Origin: Actinosynnema pretiosum
Lineage (GTDB): Bacteria; Actinomycetota; Actinomycetes; Mycobacteriales; Pseudonocardiaceae
Length of the DNA: 64,000 nt
Direction: 5' to 3'
Assembly: GCF_024171695.1 (NCBI RefSeq)
Contig: NZ_JAMTCF010000003.1
Location: 481,548-545,547, forward strand
Below, piece after piece: positions 1-9,024 of this stretch (its first letter is position 1; the number at the start of each line of letters is the position of its first letter). Below the pieces are notes generated by a model. That model was not told the DNA's origin, ran no database searches, and saw nothing but the letters and a program-made list of their open reading frames with translations. Position numbers and translations under genes: made by a program.

Positions 1-5
1 TCGGC

Positions 6-194
6 GTGGTGTGCTGGGTGCTGCTGCTGTGCCGGGTGCTGTTCCTGTGCTGGGCGCTGCTGGCGCTGGGAGTGCTGCCGGTCCCGATCCAGGTGGGCTG
101 GGAGGCACCGGTCCTGCTGTCGGTCGCTCTGGTGGTCCTGCTCTGGGTGGCGCTGTCGCTGGCGGGGAAATGGGTGCGCTTTCGTCGGTTATAA
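6..194 (+). CDS. C-terminal end of a small membrane protein (partial or short)
   Basis: A very hydrophobic reading frame of about 62 residues is rich in Leu, Val and Trp, forms about two membrane segments, and ends with a basic tail (KWVRFRRL) and TAA. The frame is still open at the left edge of the window, so this is probably the end of a longer gene rather than a complete one. The GTG at position 6 is only a formal start. No family is recognisable. It lies 16 bases upstream of arfB on the same strand. Confidence 0.4.
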   Translation: MVCWVLLLCRVLFLCWALLALGVLPVPIQVGWEAPVLLSVALVVLLWVALSLAGKWVRFRRL

Positions 195-210
195 GTTCTA
201 GCCTGGTCGG

Positions 211-636
211 GTGGACGAAGACCTGGTGGTGCTGCGCTCGTTCGTCATTCCCGCGAGCGAGCTGAGCGAGCGCTTCTCCAGGTCCTCGGGTCCTGGTGGG
301 CAGGGCGTGAACACGGCGGACAGCCGGGTGGAGCTGTCGTACGACGTGGGCGCCTCCCCGGCCGTGCCGGAACACCTCCGCCCCCTGATCCTGCGCCGCC
401 TGGAGAACCGCTTGGTCAACGGCGTCCTGACCGTCGCCGCGAGCGAGCACCGAGCCCAACTGCAAAACCGCGTGGCAGCCCGCAAACGCCTCGTGCTGCT
501 CCTGTCGAGCGCGGTGAAGGTGACCGCGACCCGTCGCCCCACCAAGCCGACGAGGGGCTCGCAGGAACGCCGCATCGCGGAGAAGAAGCGCCGCGCCCAG
601 ACCAAGCAGGGTCGCAAGGGCGGCAGCTGGGACTGA
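211..636 (+). CDS. arfB: Alternative ribosome-rescue factor / peptidyl-tRNA hydrolase ArfB
   Basis: This 141-aa protein has the class-I release-factor catalytic core: GPGGQGVN near residues 27-34 carries the GGQ motif that hydrolyses peptidyl-tRNA. The basic, Lys/Arg-rich C-terminal tail (EKKRRAQTKQGRKGG) is the part that in this family enters the empty mRNA channel of stalled ribosomes. It lacks the stop-codon-recognition domains of RF1 and RF2, and its length is normal for ArfB/YaeJ. The GTG start is inferred from alignment with the family; no strong ribosome-binding site is seen. Expected role: release of non-stop ribosomes in the cytoplasm, alongside trans-translation. Confidence 0.93.
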   Translation: MDEDLVVLRSFVIPASELSERFSRSSGPGGQGVNTADSRVELSYDVGASPAVPEHLRPLILRRLENRLVNGVLTVAASEHRAQLQNRVAARKRLVLLLSSAVKVTATRRPTKPTRGSQERRIAEKKRRAQTKQGRKGGSWD

Positions 637-1203
637 GTCGCGCGTGAACGCCCCAACGCGCTGCGACGCACCACGCGGCGCAGTTCGGTTCGCGCCGCCG
701 TTCCACGCGCGGGGGCGGGCCGCACTGACCTGCACCCCCGGATTGAGCCGTGCCGAACCGCGCCCAGATCGGGCCGCACTGACCTGCACCTCCGGATCGA
801 GCTGTACCGAACCGCGCCTGGTGAGTTTGTCGGGCCTCGCTCGACGAGCCGTGAGGAACCGCGCTGCCAGTCAGTCCGCGCTGCCAGTAGTCCGCGCCGT
901 TCTGGTGCCGCCGCGCTTCAACAAGCAGACCTCGGCCTTTCCGCTGGCCGCCACCGCGATCGGCCACTTCGTCGGCGGTCTGATCCGCGTGGGCCTGCTT
1001 GCGTTGCTGGCCCCAACCTTCGCCGCGCCCGCCAACGACATCGGCGCCCCCCGGCTCTCCGGCGCCCCCGGCTCTTCGTCGACATCGATGCCCTCGGCTC
1101 TCCGCCGTCATGGCACCCTGCCGAGGAATTCCTTGCCGAAGAGCGCCTGGGTGAGCGCCTGCCGGGGCGGATTTCCGTGGCGGGGCGGACGTTCACGCGC
1201 GCT
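637..1203. other. Gene-poor stretch with possible decayed coding remnants
   Basis: No intact gene is supported here. It begins with a tandem duplication (717-824). From about 915 to 1050 a plus-strand frame has strongly GC-biased third positions and reads like a hydrophobic protein segment (FNKQTSAFPLAATAIGHFVG). From about 1070 to 1200 a different frame reads protein-like (LFVDIDALGSPPSWHPAEEF). The two are out of frame with each other and have no start or stop context, which fits a degraded gene better than a functional one. No family is recognised. Confidence 0.4.
717..824. repeat. Two tandem copies of a 54-bp repeat
   Basis: Positions 717-770 and 771-824 are near-identical 54-base units, both beginning GGGCCGCACTGACCTGCACC and both containing CCGAACCGCGCC near the end. 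A few transitions separate them. The repeat lies in non-coding DNA downstream of arfB. Its function is unknown. Confidence 0.8.
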
Positions 1204-2214
1204 TCAGCGGGATGCTTCTCGGTGGGGCGGCTGCGCCGTCGTCGCGCGTACCACCAGCGTCGGGCGCAGCAGTCGTCGCACCGGTTCCGCCCGTCCGCCG
1301 CCCGCCCGTTCCAGCAGCGCCAGCGCTGCCAGCCTGCCCAGTTCGTTGCGCGGCTGGTCCACCGTGGTCAGCGAGACGTGCCTCAGCGCTGCCAGGGACG
1401 TGTTGTCGTAGCCCACCACGGACACGTCGTACGGCACCCGGAGGCCTGCTTCCTCCAGTGCGGAGATCGCGCCCACGGCGTTGGCGTCGTTGCACGCCAC
1501 CAGCGCCGTCGGCATCCTGCCGCGCGCCGACAACTCCCGCACCGCCGCCGCGCCCGCCGCGTCGGTGTACTCGCTGCCCACCACCAGCGGCGCCAGGCCG
1601 TGCGCTGCCATGCTCGCCAGGTAGCCGCGCCTGCGCGGTCCGGCCTGGGCGCCCTGGCCGCCGTCCAGGTGCGCGATCTCCTTGTGCCCCAACGACACCA
1701 GGTGGTCCACGGCCAGTCCGATGCCGAGCACCCCGTCGTCGTTCACCGTGTCCACGGTGGACAACCGCGACGACCGGGCCACCAGCACCACCGGCGTCTG
1801 CGCCGCCGCGCCCGCGATCGTCGACGACGGCACCACCGGCGACAGCAGCGCGAGCCCGGCGGGCCGGAACGACAGCAGGCTCTGCACCGCCCCCCTCTCC
1901 CGCGCCGGTGACCGCCCGCCGGTGTTCATGATCAGGTCGTAGCCCCGCTCCCGCGCCACCGCGTCGATCCCGTCGACCACCTCGGCGAAGAACGCGTTGT
2001 GCAGGTCCGACACCATCACGCCCAGCACCCGCGAGGTCCGGCTGGCCAGCGACCGGGCCATCGCGTGCGGTGAGTACCCCAGCTCCCGCGCCGCCACCAG
2101 CACCGCCGAGCGCCGCACCTCGCTCACCCTCGGTGACCCCCGCATGACCAGCGACACGAGCGCCCTGGACACGCCCGCGCGCCGCGCGACGTCCTCCATC
2201 GTCGGTCTGGACAC
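1204..2214 (-). CDS. LacI-family regulator, probable repressor of the inositol operon
   Basis: This protein of about 336 aa has an N-terminal LacI helix-turn-helix (MEDVARRAGVSRALVSLVM, then SVRRSAVLVAARELGY-like hinge helix) followed by a periplasmic-binding-protein-like sensor domain (LGVMVSDLHNAFFAEVVDGI; ALVACNDANAVGAISALEEAG; VVGYDNTSLAALRHVSLTTV). GTG codons at 2214 and 2217 follow a GGGAGG ribosome-binding site. ATG at 2199 is the alternative start. It is divergent from the iol-like operon and shares a 140-bp intergenic region holding a LacI-type palindrome. The inference is a repressor released by an inositol-derived metabolite. Confidence 0.9.
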   Translation of the reverse strand: MSRPTMEDVARRAGVSRALVSLVMRGSPRVSEVRRSAVLVAARELGYSPHAMARSLASRTSRVLGVMVSDLHNAFFAEVVDGIDAVARERGYDLIMNTGGRSPARERGAVQSLLSFRPAGLALLSPVVPSSTIAGAAAQTPVVLVARSSRLSTVDTVNDDGVLGIGLAVDHLVSLGHKEIAHLDGGQGAQAGPRRRGYLASMAAHGLAPLVVGSEYTDAAGAAAVRELSARGRMPTALVACNDANAVGAISALEEAGLRVPYDVSVVGYDNTSLAALRHVSLTTVDQPRNELGRLAALALLERAGGGRAEPVRRLLRPTLVVRATTAQPPHREASR

Positions 2215-2257
2215 CACTGACCTCCCGCCGCCGGAACGCTGGTCCGCAGCCCCGCCC

Positions 2258-2314
2258 TTGACATCACTGTGATCCAAGTTACAGCATGGGGGCGCTTCGG
2301 GAAGTAGAGCGCTC
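2258..2314 (+). promoter_or_regulatory. Promoter/operator region of the inositol operon
   Basis: TTGACA at 2258-2263 is a consensus -35 box, with a weak -10 about 17 bases later. GAGCGCTC at 2307-2314 is a perfect palindrome matching the core of actinobacterial LacI-family operators of the CebR type (GGGAGCGCTCCC). It lies about 40 bases before the iolG start, where bound repressor would block transcription. The promoter elements are predicted by eye only. Confidence 0.55.
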
Positions 2315-2353
2315 CAACGGAAGACCCCTCCCACCAGGACGGAGACCTTCGTA

Positions 2354-3370
2354 ATGCGCATCGGAGTTGCCGGAACGGGCCGGATCGGCTCGATGCACGC
2401 CACGAACCTGGCCTCGCTGGAGCAGGTCGACCAACTGCTGCTGCACGACCCGCTGCCCGGCCGCGCCCACGCCACCGCCTCCGCCCTGCCGCGCGCCCGC
2501 AGCGTCGACAGCTTCGCCGAACTGCTCACCGCCTGTGACGGAATCCTGATCGCCACCCCGACCGCCACCCACCCCGACCTGCTCCGCGCCGCCACCGCCG
2601 CGGGCGTCCCCGCGCTGTGCGAGAAGCCCATCGCCGCCGGGGAGGCCGAGATGCGCGCCCTCGTCGCGGACGTCGAGGCCACCGGCACCGAGGTCGTCGT
2701 CGGCTTCCAGCGCCGCTTCGACCCGGCCACCGCCGAGCTGCACCGCCGCCTGCGCGCGGGCGAGGTCGGCCGCGTCTACCTGGTCCGCGCGCTCGGCAAC
2801 GACGCCGTCCCGCCCGACCCCGGCTACCTGCCCGCGTCCGGCGGCCTGTTCCGCGACCTGCTCATCCACGACCTGGACGCCGTCCCCTGGCTGGTCGGCG
2901 AACCCGTCACCGAGGTCTACGCGGCCGGTTCGGTGCTGGTGGACGAGGTGTTCGCCGCCGCGGACGACGTGGACACCGCCGTCGCCCTGCTCACCTTCGC
3001 GGGCGGCGCGCACGCCCTGCTCGCGGGCGGCAGGCACGACCCGGCGGGCTACGACCACCGCACCGAGGTGTTCGGCAGCCGCGACTGCCTCGCCGTCGGC
3101 GTGGACGAGCGCACCCCGCTGACCTCCCTCGAACCCGGCGGGCGCGCCCCGGACGACCCGTACCCCGGCTTCCCCGAGCGGTTCCGCCGCGCCTACCTCG
3201 CCGAGGTCGCCACCTTCGTCGACGTGGTCGCCGGGCGCGCCGCCAACCCGTCCCCGCCGAGGGACAGCCTGGTCAGCCTGCGCCTCGCCGAGGCGTGCGA
3301 GCTCTCCCGCCGCACCGGCGCGCCCGTGCGGCTGGCCGAGGAGCCGGTCGGCGCGAGGAGCGCGCGGTGA
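2354..3370 (+). CDS. iolG: Inositol 2-dehydrogenase-like Gfo/Idh/MocA oxidoreductase
   Basis: This 338-aa NAD(P)-dependent oxidoreductase has the Rossmann motif GTGRIG at residues 8-13 and the family signature CEKP at about residues 93-96, where Lys is catalytic. Asp/His of the active site are plausible in the HDLDAVPWLVGEP segment. In an iol context the expected reaction is oxidation of myo-inositol to scyllo-inosose. It is the first gene after the operator. ATG is preceded by GGAG about 9 bases upstream, and the stop overlaps the next GTG start (GTGA). Other Gfo/Idh substrates cannot be excluded from sequence alone. Confidence 0.88.
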   Translation: MRIGVAGTGRIGSMHATNLASLEQVDQLLLHDPLPGRAHATASALPRARSVDSFAELLTACDGILIATPTATHPDLLRAATAAGVPALCEKPIAAGEAEMRALVADVEATGTEVVVGFQRRFDPATAELHRRLRAGEVGRVYLVRALGNDAVPPDPGYLPASGGLFRDLLIHDLDAVPWLVGEPVTEVYAAGSVLVDEVFAAADDVDTAVALLTFAGGAHALLAGGRHDPAGYDHRTEVFGSRDCLAVGVDERTPLTSLEPGGRAPDDPYPGFPERFRRAYLAEVATFVDVVAGRAANPSPPRDSLVSLRLAEACELSRRTGAPVRLAEEPVGARSAR

Positions 3371-4221
3371 GGCTCGCGGGCGCGCCGATCACCTGGGGCG
3401 TGTGCGAGGTCCCCGGCTGGGGCGAGGTCCTGCCACCGAGCACCGTGCTCGCCGACATGGCCGCGCTCGGCCTGACCGCCACCGAGCTCGGCCCGCCCGG
3501 CTACCTGCCCACCGACCCCGACGAGCTGCACGACCTGCTCGCCGCGCACGACCTCGCCCTCGTCGGCGGCTTCCTCGCCGTGCCGCTGCACGAGCCCGGC
3601 GCGGTCGCCGAGGCCGAGCGGGCCGCCGAGCGCCTGGCCCGCGCGGGCGGCGACGTCCTCGTCCTGGCCGCCGCCACCGGCCTGGACGGCTACGACGCCC
3701 GCCCCGAGCTCGCACCCGCGCAGTGGACCGCGCTGCTGCGCGCCGCCGAGGCCGCCCGCGACGCCGCCGCCGCGCACGGCGTGCGCACCGCGCTGCACCC
3801 GCACGTCGGCACGCACGTCGAGCGCGCCACCGAGGTCGGCCGCCTCCTCGCCGAGTCCGACGTGCCGCTGTGCCTGGACACCGGCCACCTGCTGATCGGC
3901 GGCGCGAACCCGCTCGAACTCGCCTCCCGGCACCCCGACCGGATCGGGCACGTGCACCTCAAGGACGTGCGCGCCGACCTGGCCGCCGAGGTCCGCGAGG
4001 GCCGCACCGGCTACGCCGACGCGGTCAGGAGCGGCCTGTACCCGCCGCTGGGCGACGGCGACCTGGACGTCCCCGCGATCCTCGCCGCCCTGCGGATCAA
4101 CGGCTACGGCGGTTGGCTGGTGCTGGAGCAGGACACCGCGCTCGACGCGGGCGCGACCTCGGCGGCCCCGGTCGGGGACACTGCACGGGGCCTGGCGTTC
4201 CTGCGACCCCACCTCGGCTGA
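3367..4221 (+). CDS. IolE-like inosose dehydratase / sugar-phosphate isomerase (TIM barrel)
   Basis: This 284-aa xylose-isomerase-like TIM barrel starts APITWGVCE, resembling the IAPIGW start of myo-inosose-2 dehydratases. It has metal-site segments HPHVGTHVE, CLDTGHL and HVHLKDV. The GTG start overlaps the iolG stop by four bases, indicating translational coupling. In the iol pathway this step would be dehydration of scyllo-inosose. The 2-keto-inositol isomerase IolI is a related alternative in the same fold. Function rests mainly on operon context. Confidence 0.8.
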   Translation: MRLAGAPITWGVCEVPGWGEVLPPSTVLADMAALGLTATELGPPGYLPTDPDELHDLLAAHDLALVGGFLAVPLHEPGAVAEAERAAERLARAGGDVLVLAAATGLDGYDARPELAPAQWTALLRAAEAARDAAAAHGVRTALHPHVGTHVERATEVGRLLAESDVPLCLDTGHLLIGGANPLELASRHPDRIGHVHLKDVRADLAAEVREGRTGYADAVRSGLYPPLGDGDLDVPAILAALRINGYGGWLVLEQDTALDAGATSAAPVGDTARGLAFLRPHLG

Positions 4222-4278
4222 CCCGCGCCGGGCCGGGTCCCCGCCGGGGACCTGTCCCCACCCACGCCAGGAGAGACG

Positions 4279-5286
4279 ATGACGCCCGTTCCGCGCAGCA
4301 CCACCCGCGCCCACCGCCCACCCGGCCGGTGGCTGCGCGGCGCGGCGCTGCTCACCCTGCTCGCCGCGTGCACCGGCCCCACCGCCGAGGACCCGCGCCC
4401 CACCGGCGCGCTCGCCGAGACCGGCGGTCCGCTGCGGATCGCCGTCATCACCCACGGCACGGCGGGCGACGCCTTCTGGAACGTGGTGAAGAACGGCGCC
4501 ACCGACGCGGGCGAGCAGCTCGGCGCCGCCGTCGACTACAACTCCGACGGCGACCCCGGCAAGCAGGCCACCCTCGTCGACAACGCGGTGGCGCAGGGCG
4601 TCGGCGGCATCGTCGTGTCGATGGCCAACCCGGACGCGCTGCGCCCCGCCGTCGAGGGCGCCGTCCGCGCGGGCATACCGGTGGTCACCATCAACTCCGG
4701 CGGCGCCCGCAGCACCGAGTTCGGCGCGATCGCCCACGTCGGCCAGGAGGAGGACCTCGCGGGCGAGGAGGCGGGCAAGCGCCTGAAGGCCGAGGGGAAG
4801 TCCAAGCTGCTCTGCGTCATCCACGAGGCGGGCAACACCGGCCTCAACCAGCGCTGCGACGGCGCCCGCGCGGGCTTCGGCGGGCAGAGCGCCACGCTCC
4901 AGGTCGACATCAACAACCCCACCGACGCCGAGGCCAGGATCACCGGCGCGCTGCGCACCGACCCCTCGCTCGACGCCGTGCTGGCGCTCAACTCCCAGGT
5001 CGCCGCGACCGCCGTCACCGCCGCGAAGTCGGCGGGGTCGAAGGCCGCGATCGTCACGTTCGACCTCAACACCGACGTCACCGACGCGATCAAGGCGGGG
5101 GACGTGCTGTTCGCCGTCGACCAGCAGCAGTACGAGCAGGGCTACCTCCCGGTCGTGCTGATCAAGCTCTACCGGGACAACGCCAACACCGTCGGCGGCG
5201 GCAAGCCCGTCCTCACCGGACCGGGCATCGTGGACCGCTCCACGGTGGACCGCGTCGCCGAGTACGCCGAGCGCGGGACCAGGTGA
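4279..5286 (+). CDS. Sugar ABC transporter substrate-binding lipoprotein (inositol/ribose type)
   Basis: This 335-aa protein has a signal peptide ending in the lipobox LLAAC (Cys31), so it should be a lipid-anchored binding protein outside the membrane. The mature part is a ribose-binding-protein-like fold: [20 protein letters not shown], then [25 protein letters not shown] and a C-terminal [29 protein letters not shown] ribosome-binding site lies just before ATG. With the next two genes it forms a complete importer, and the surrounding iol enzymes suggest the substrate is inositol. Confidence 0.9.
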   Translation: MTPVPRSTTRAHRPPGRWLRGAALLTLLAACTGPTAEDPRPTGALAETGGPLRIAVITHGTAGDAFWNVVKNGATDAGEQLGAAVDYNSDGDPGKQATLVDNAVAQGVGGIVVSMANPDALRPAVEGAVRAGIPVVTINSGGARSTEFGAIAHVGQEEDLAGEEAGKRLKAEGKSKLLCVIHEAGNTGLNQRCDGARAGFGGQSATLQVDINNPTDAEARITGALRTDPSLDAVLALNSQVAATAVTAAKSAGSKAAIVTFDLNTDVTDAIKAGDVLFAVDQQQYEQGYLPVVLIKLYRDNANTVGGGKPVLTGPGIVDRSTVDRVAEYAERGTR

Positions 5287-5291
5287 CCCCC

Positions 5292-6328
5292 ATGACGACC
5301 ACCACCGGAGCCCTGCCCGCCGACCCGCTCGCGGGCCGCGCCGTCGACCGCCTCGTCCGCCGCCCCGAGGTCGGCGCACTGCTCGGCGCGCTGCTGGTGT
5401 TCGCGTTCTTCTCACTGGCCACCGAGCGCTTCCTCAGCCCGGCGGGCGTCGCCACCTGGCTCGACGACGCCTCCACCCTCGGCATCGCCGCCGTCGCCGT
5501 CGCGCTGCTGATGATCGGCGGCGAGTTCGACCTGTCGGCGGGCGTCATGACCGCGTCCACCGCGCTGGTCACCGCCGTGCTGGCCACCCGCCTCGGCTGG
5601 AACACCTGGCTCGCCCTGCTGGTGTCGCTGGCGTTCGCCCTCGCGGTCGGCGCCCTCAACGGCTGGCTCGTCGTGCGCACCGGCCTGCCCAGCTTCATCG
5701 TCACCCTCGGCGCGTTCCTCGCCCTGCAGGGCCTGAACCTCGGCGTCACCCGCCTCGTCACCGGCACCGTGCAGGTGTCCGGGATGCGCTCGGCCGACGG
5801 CTACGCCTCCGCCGGGTACTTCTTCGCCTCCACCATCAGGATCGGCGACACCGACTTCCGCGTCTCGATCCTGTGGTGGCTCGGGGTGACCGCGCTCGCC
5901 GCCGTCGTGCTGCTGCGCACCCGCTTCGGCAACTGGGTCTTCGCCGTCGGCGGCAGCGCCACCGCCGCCCGCGCGGTCGGCGTCCCGGTGCGCCGCACCA
6001 AGATCCTGCTGTTCATGACCACCGCGGCGGCGGCCTGGCTGGTCGGCAGCATCAACATCCTGCGGTTCACCAGCGTCCAGGCCAACCAGGGCATCGGGCT
6101 GGAGTTCCAGTTCATCATCGCGGCCGTCATCGGCGGCTGCCTGCTCACCGGTGGCTTCGGCTCCGCGATCGGCGCCGCGATCGGCGCGCTCATCTTCGGC
6201 ATGGCCCGCCAGGGCATCGTCTACGCCAACTGGAACAGCGACTGGTTCCAGCTGTTCCTCGGCGCGATGCTGCTGGCCGCCGTGCTGGTCAACAACGCGC
6301 TGCGGCGCAGGGCGGAGCGGGTGCGGCG

Positions 6329-6332
<4 letters not shown>
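5292..6332 (+). CDS. Sugar ABC transporter permease (RbsC/BPD family 2)
   Basis: This protein of about 346 aa has multiple membrane segments and the branched-chain/ribose permease signature ([59 protein letters not shown]). It forms the membrane channel for the binding protein encoded upstream. ATG at 5292 has an AGGTG ribosome-binding site. An in-frame GTG at 5283 overlapping the previous stop is an alternative start. It overlaps the ATPase gene by four bases. Confidence 0.92.
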
Positions 6333-7092
<760 letters not shown>

Positions 7093-7096
<4 letters not shown>

Positions 7097-8064
7097 CCGC
7101 CGCCGGGGGACTTCCCGAGGTGCTGACCGTGGGCCGGGTCGGCGTCGACCTGTACCCGGAGCAGAGCGGCGTGCCGCTGGCCGAGGTGCGCACCTTCGCG
7201 AAGTCCCTCGGCGGCACCGCCACCAACGTCGCCGTCGCCGCCGCCCGCCTGGGGCGTTCGGCCGCCGTGCTCACCAAGGTCGGCGCGGACGGCTTCGGCG
7301 GCTACGTGCGCGCGGCCCTGCGCGGCTTCGGCGTCAGCACCGACCACGTCGGCACCGCACCCGACCTGCGCACCCCCGTGGTGTTCTGCGCGCTCGACCC
7401 GCCGGACGACCCGCCGCTGCTGTTCTACCGCCAGCCCACCGCCCCCGACCTGACCCTCGTGCCCGCCGACGTGCCGTGGGACTTGGTCGAGCGGGTGCCG
7501 CTGCTGTGGGTCACCGGCACCGGCGCGTGCGCCGAACCGGCCCGCTCCACCCAGCGCGCCCTGCTGGAGCACCGGGCCCGCCGCGCGCACACCGTCCTGG
7601 ACCTGGACCACCGCGCCGCGTTCTGGGACAGCGCCGAGCGGGCCGGGCGCGAGATCGGCTGGATGCTCGACCACGTCACGGTCGCAGTCGGCAACCGCGC
7701 CGAGGTGGAGATCGCCGTGGGCACCGCCGACCCCGCCGAGGCCGCGCGGCGGATGCTCGCGCGCGGCGTTGAGTTAGCCGTGGTCAAGCTGGGCGCGGAC
7801 GGCGTGCTGGTCGCCACCCGCGACGGCGCCTGGACCGTCCCGCCCTGCCCGGTGGACGTGGTGTGCGGGCTCGGCGCGGGCGACGCGTTCGGCGGCGCGC
7901 TCGCCCACGGCCTGCTCGCCGGGTGGCCGCCGGAGCGCACCGCCCGCTACGCGAACGCGGCGGGCGCCCTGGTCGCCGCCCGCCTGGCCTGCGCGGACGC
8001 CATGCCCACCCCGGCCGAGATCGAACCGCTGCTGGACCGGGACCGCGAGCACCCCCGGACCTGA
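7093..8064 (+). CDS. iolC: PfkB-family kinase, probable 5-dehydro-2-deoxygluconokinase
   Basis: This 323-aa ribokinase-fold protein has the N-terminal substrate-binding region ([32 protein letters not shown]) and the C-terminal PfkB signature [13 protein letters not shown], whose Asp is the catalytic base. In the inositol pathway IolC phosphorylates 5-dehydro-2-deoxygluconate. The GTG start overlaps the ATPase stop. Specificity for the inositol intermediate is inferred from the neighbouring iolB and iolD. Confidence 0.88.
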
Positions 8065-8070
8065 CCCGCC

Positions 8071-8132
8071 CGAGAGACCCGAGAGGCAGAACCCGCAGAG
8101 GCAGAACCCCGAGAGGCCAGAACCCCCAGAGG
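8071..8132. repeat. Short imperfect repeats between iolC and iolB
   Basis: The intergenic gap contains four imperfect copies of a GAGAGGCAGAACCC-like unit of about 15-17 bases, ending just before the iolB ribosome-binding site. It may be replication slippage or a purine-rich mRNA spacer. Function is unknown. Confidence 0.6.
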
Positions 8133-8145
8133 GAAGGAAGCCCCC

Positions 8146-9024
8146 GTGTCCGACCTCCACCGCCCCCTCGGCACCCTCACCGCCGCGGGCGACCCCGTCG
8201 TCCTCACCCCCGCCGACGCGGGCTGGGACCGCGTCGGCCTGCGCGTGCTCGCACTCGCCCCCGGCGAGACCCGCCTGCTGGAGACCGGCGACCACGAGGC
8301 GTTCCTGCTCCCCCTGTCCGGCGGCTGCACCGTCGACGTCGACGGCGAGCGCTTCACCCTGCGCGGGCGCGAGAGCGTCTTCACCGGCGTCACCGACTTC
8401 GCCTACCTGCCCAGGGACGCCTCCGCCGAGATCCGCGCCGACCGCGCGACCGAGCTTGCCGTCCCGCTGGCCCGCTGCGAGCGCCGCCTCACCCCCGCCT
8501 ACGGCCCCGCCGACCGGGTGCCCGTCGAGACCAGGGGCGCTGGCCCGGCCACCCGCCAGGTCACCAACTTCGGCGTCCCCGGAGCCTGGGACCACGCGGA
8601 CCGCCTGATGGCCTGCGAGCTGATCACCCCCGACGGCAACTGGTCCTCCTACCCGCCGCACAAGCACGACCACACCTGCCCGGTGCCCAACGAGGAGGTC
8701 TACTACTTCCGCGTCGCGGGCCGCGACGGCGTCACCCCGTCCCGCGAGGGCTTCGCGCTGCACCGCACCTACACCGCCGAGGGCGCCGAGCACGACGTCC
8801 CGGTGCGCGACGGCGACGTGTTCCTGATCCCCGAGGGCTACCACGGCCCGTGCGCGGCGGCCCCCGGCTACCCGCTCTACTACCTGAACGTCCTGGCCGG
8901 ACCGGGCCCGCGCGCCATGGACTTCCACGACGACCCGGCGCACTCCTGGGTCCGCGACTCCTGGGCAGGCAGGCCGCCGGACCCGCGCGTGCCGGTCACC
9001 GGAGCCCAGGGGCGGGCCCGATGA
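8146..9024 (+). CDS. iolB: 5-deoxy-glucuronate isomerase
   Basis: This 292-aa bicupin of the KduI/IolB family has metal-binding histidines visible in SSYPPHKHDHTCPVPNEEVYYF and in the C-terminal PEGYHGPCAAAPGY segment. It isomerises 5-deoxy-glucuronate to 5-dehydro-2-deoxygluconate, the substrate of the kinase encoded just upstream. The GTG start is preceded by GGGAAGGAAG. The stop overlaps the iolD ATG. Confidence 0.93.
   Translation: MSDLHRPLGTLTAAGDPVVLTPADAGWDRVGLRVLALAPGETRLLETGDHEAFLLPLSGGCTVDVDGERFTLRGRESVFTGVTDFAYLPRDASAEIRADRATELAVPLARCERRLTPAYGPADRVPVETRGAGPATRQVTNFGVPGAWDHADRLMACELITPDGNWSSYPPHKHDHTCPVPNEEVYYFRVAGRDGVTPSREGFALHRTYTAEGAEHDVPVRDGDVFLIPEGYHGPCAAAPGYPLYYLNVLAGPGPRAMDFHDDPAHSWVRDSWAGRPPDPRVPVTGAQGRAR

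Noticed and set aside
644..1411. 255-codon plus-strand frame after arfB
   Set aside because: It runs through a tandem duplication and into the antisense of the LacI gene. Codon bias is coding-like only in a short middle section, so it is described as a possible remnant instead.
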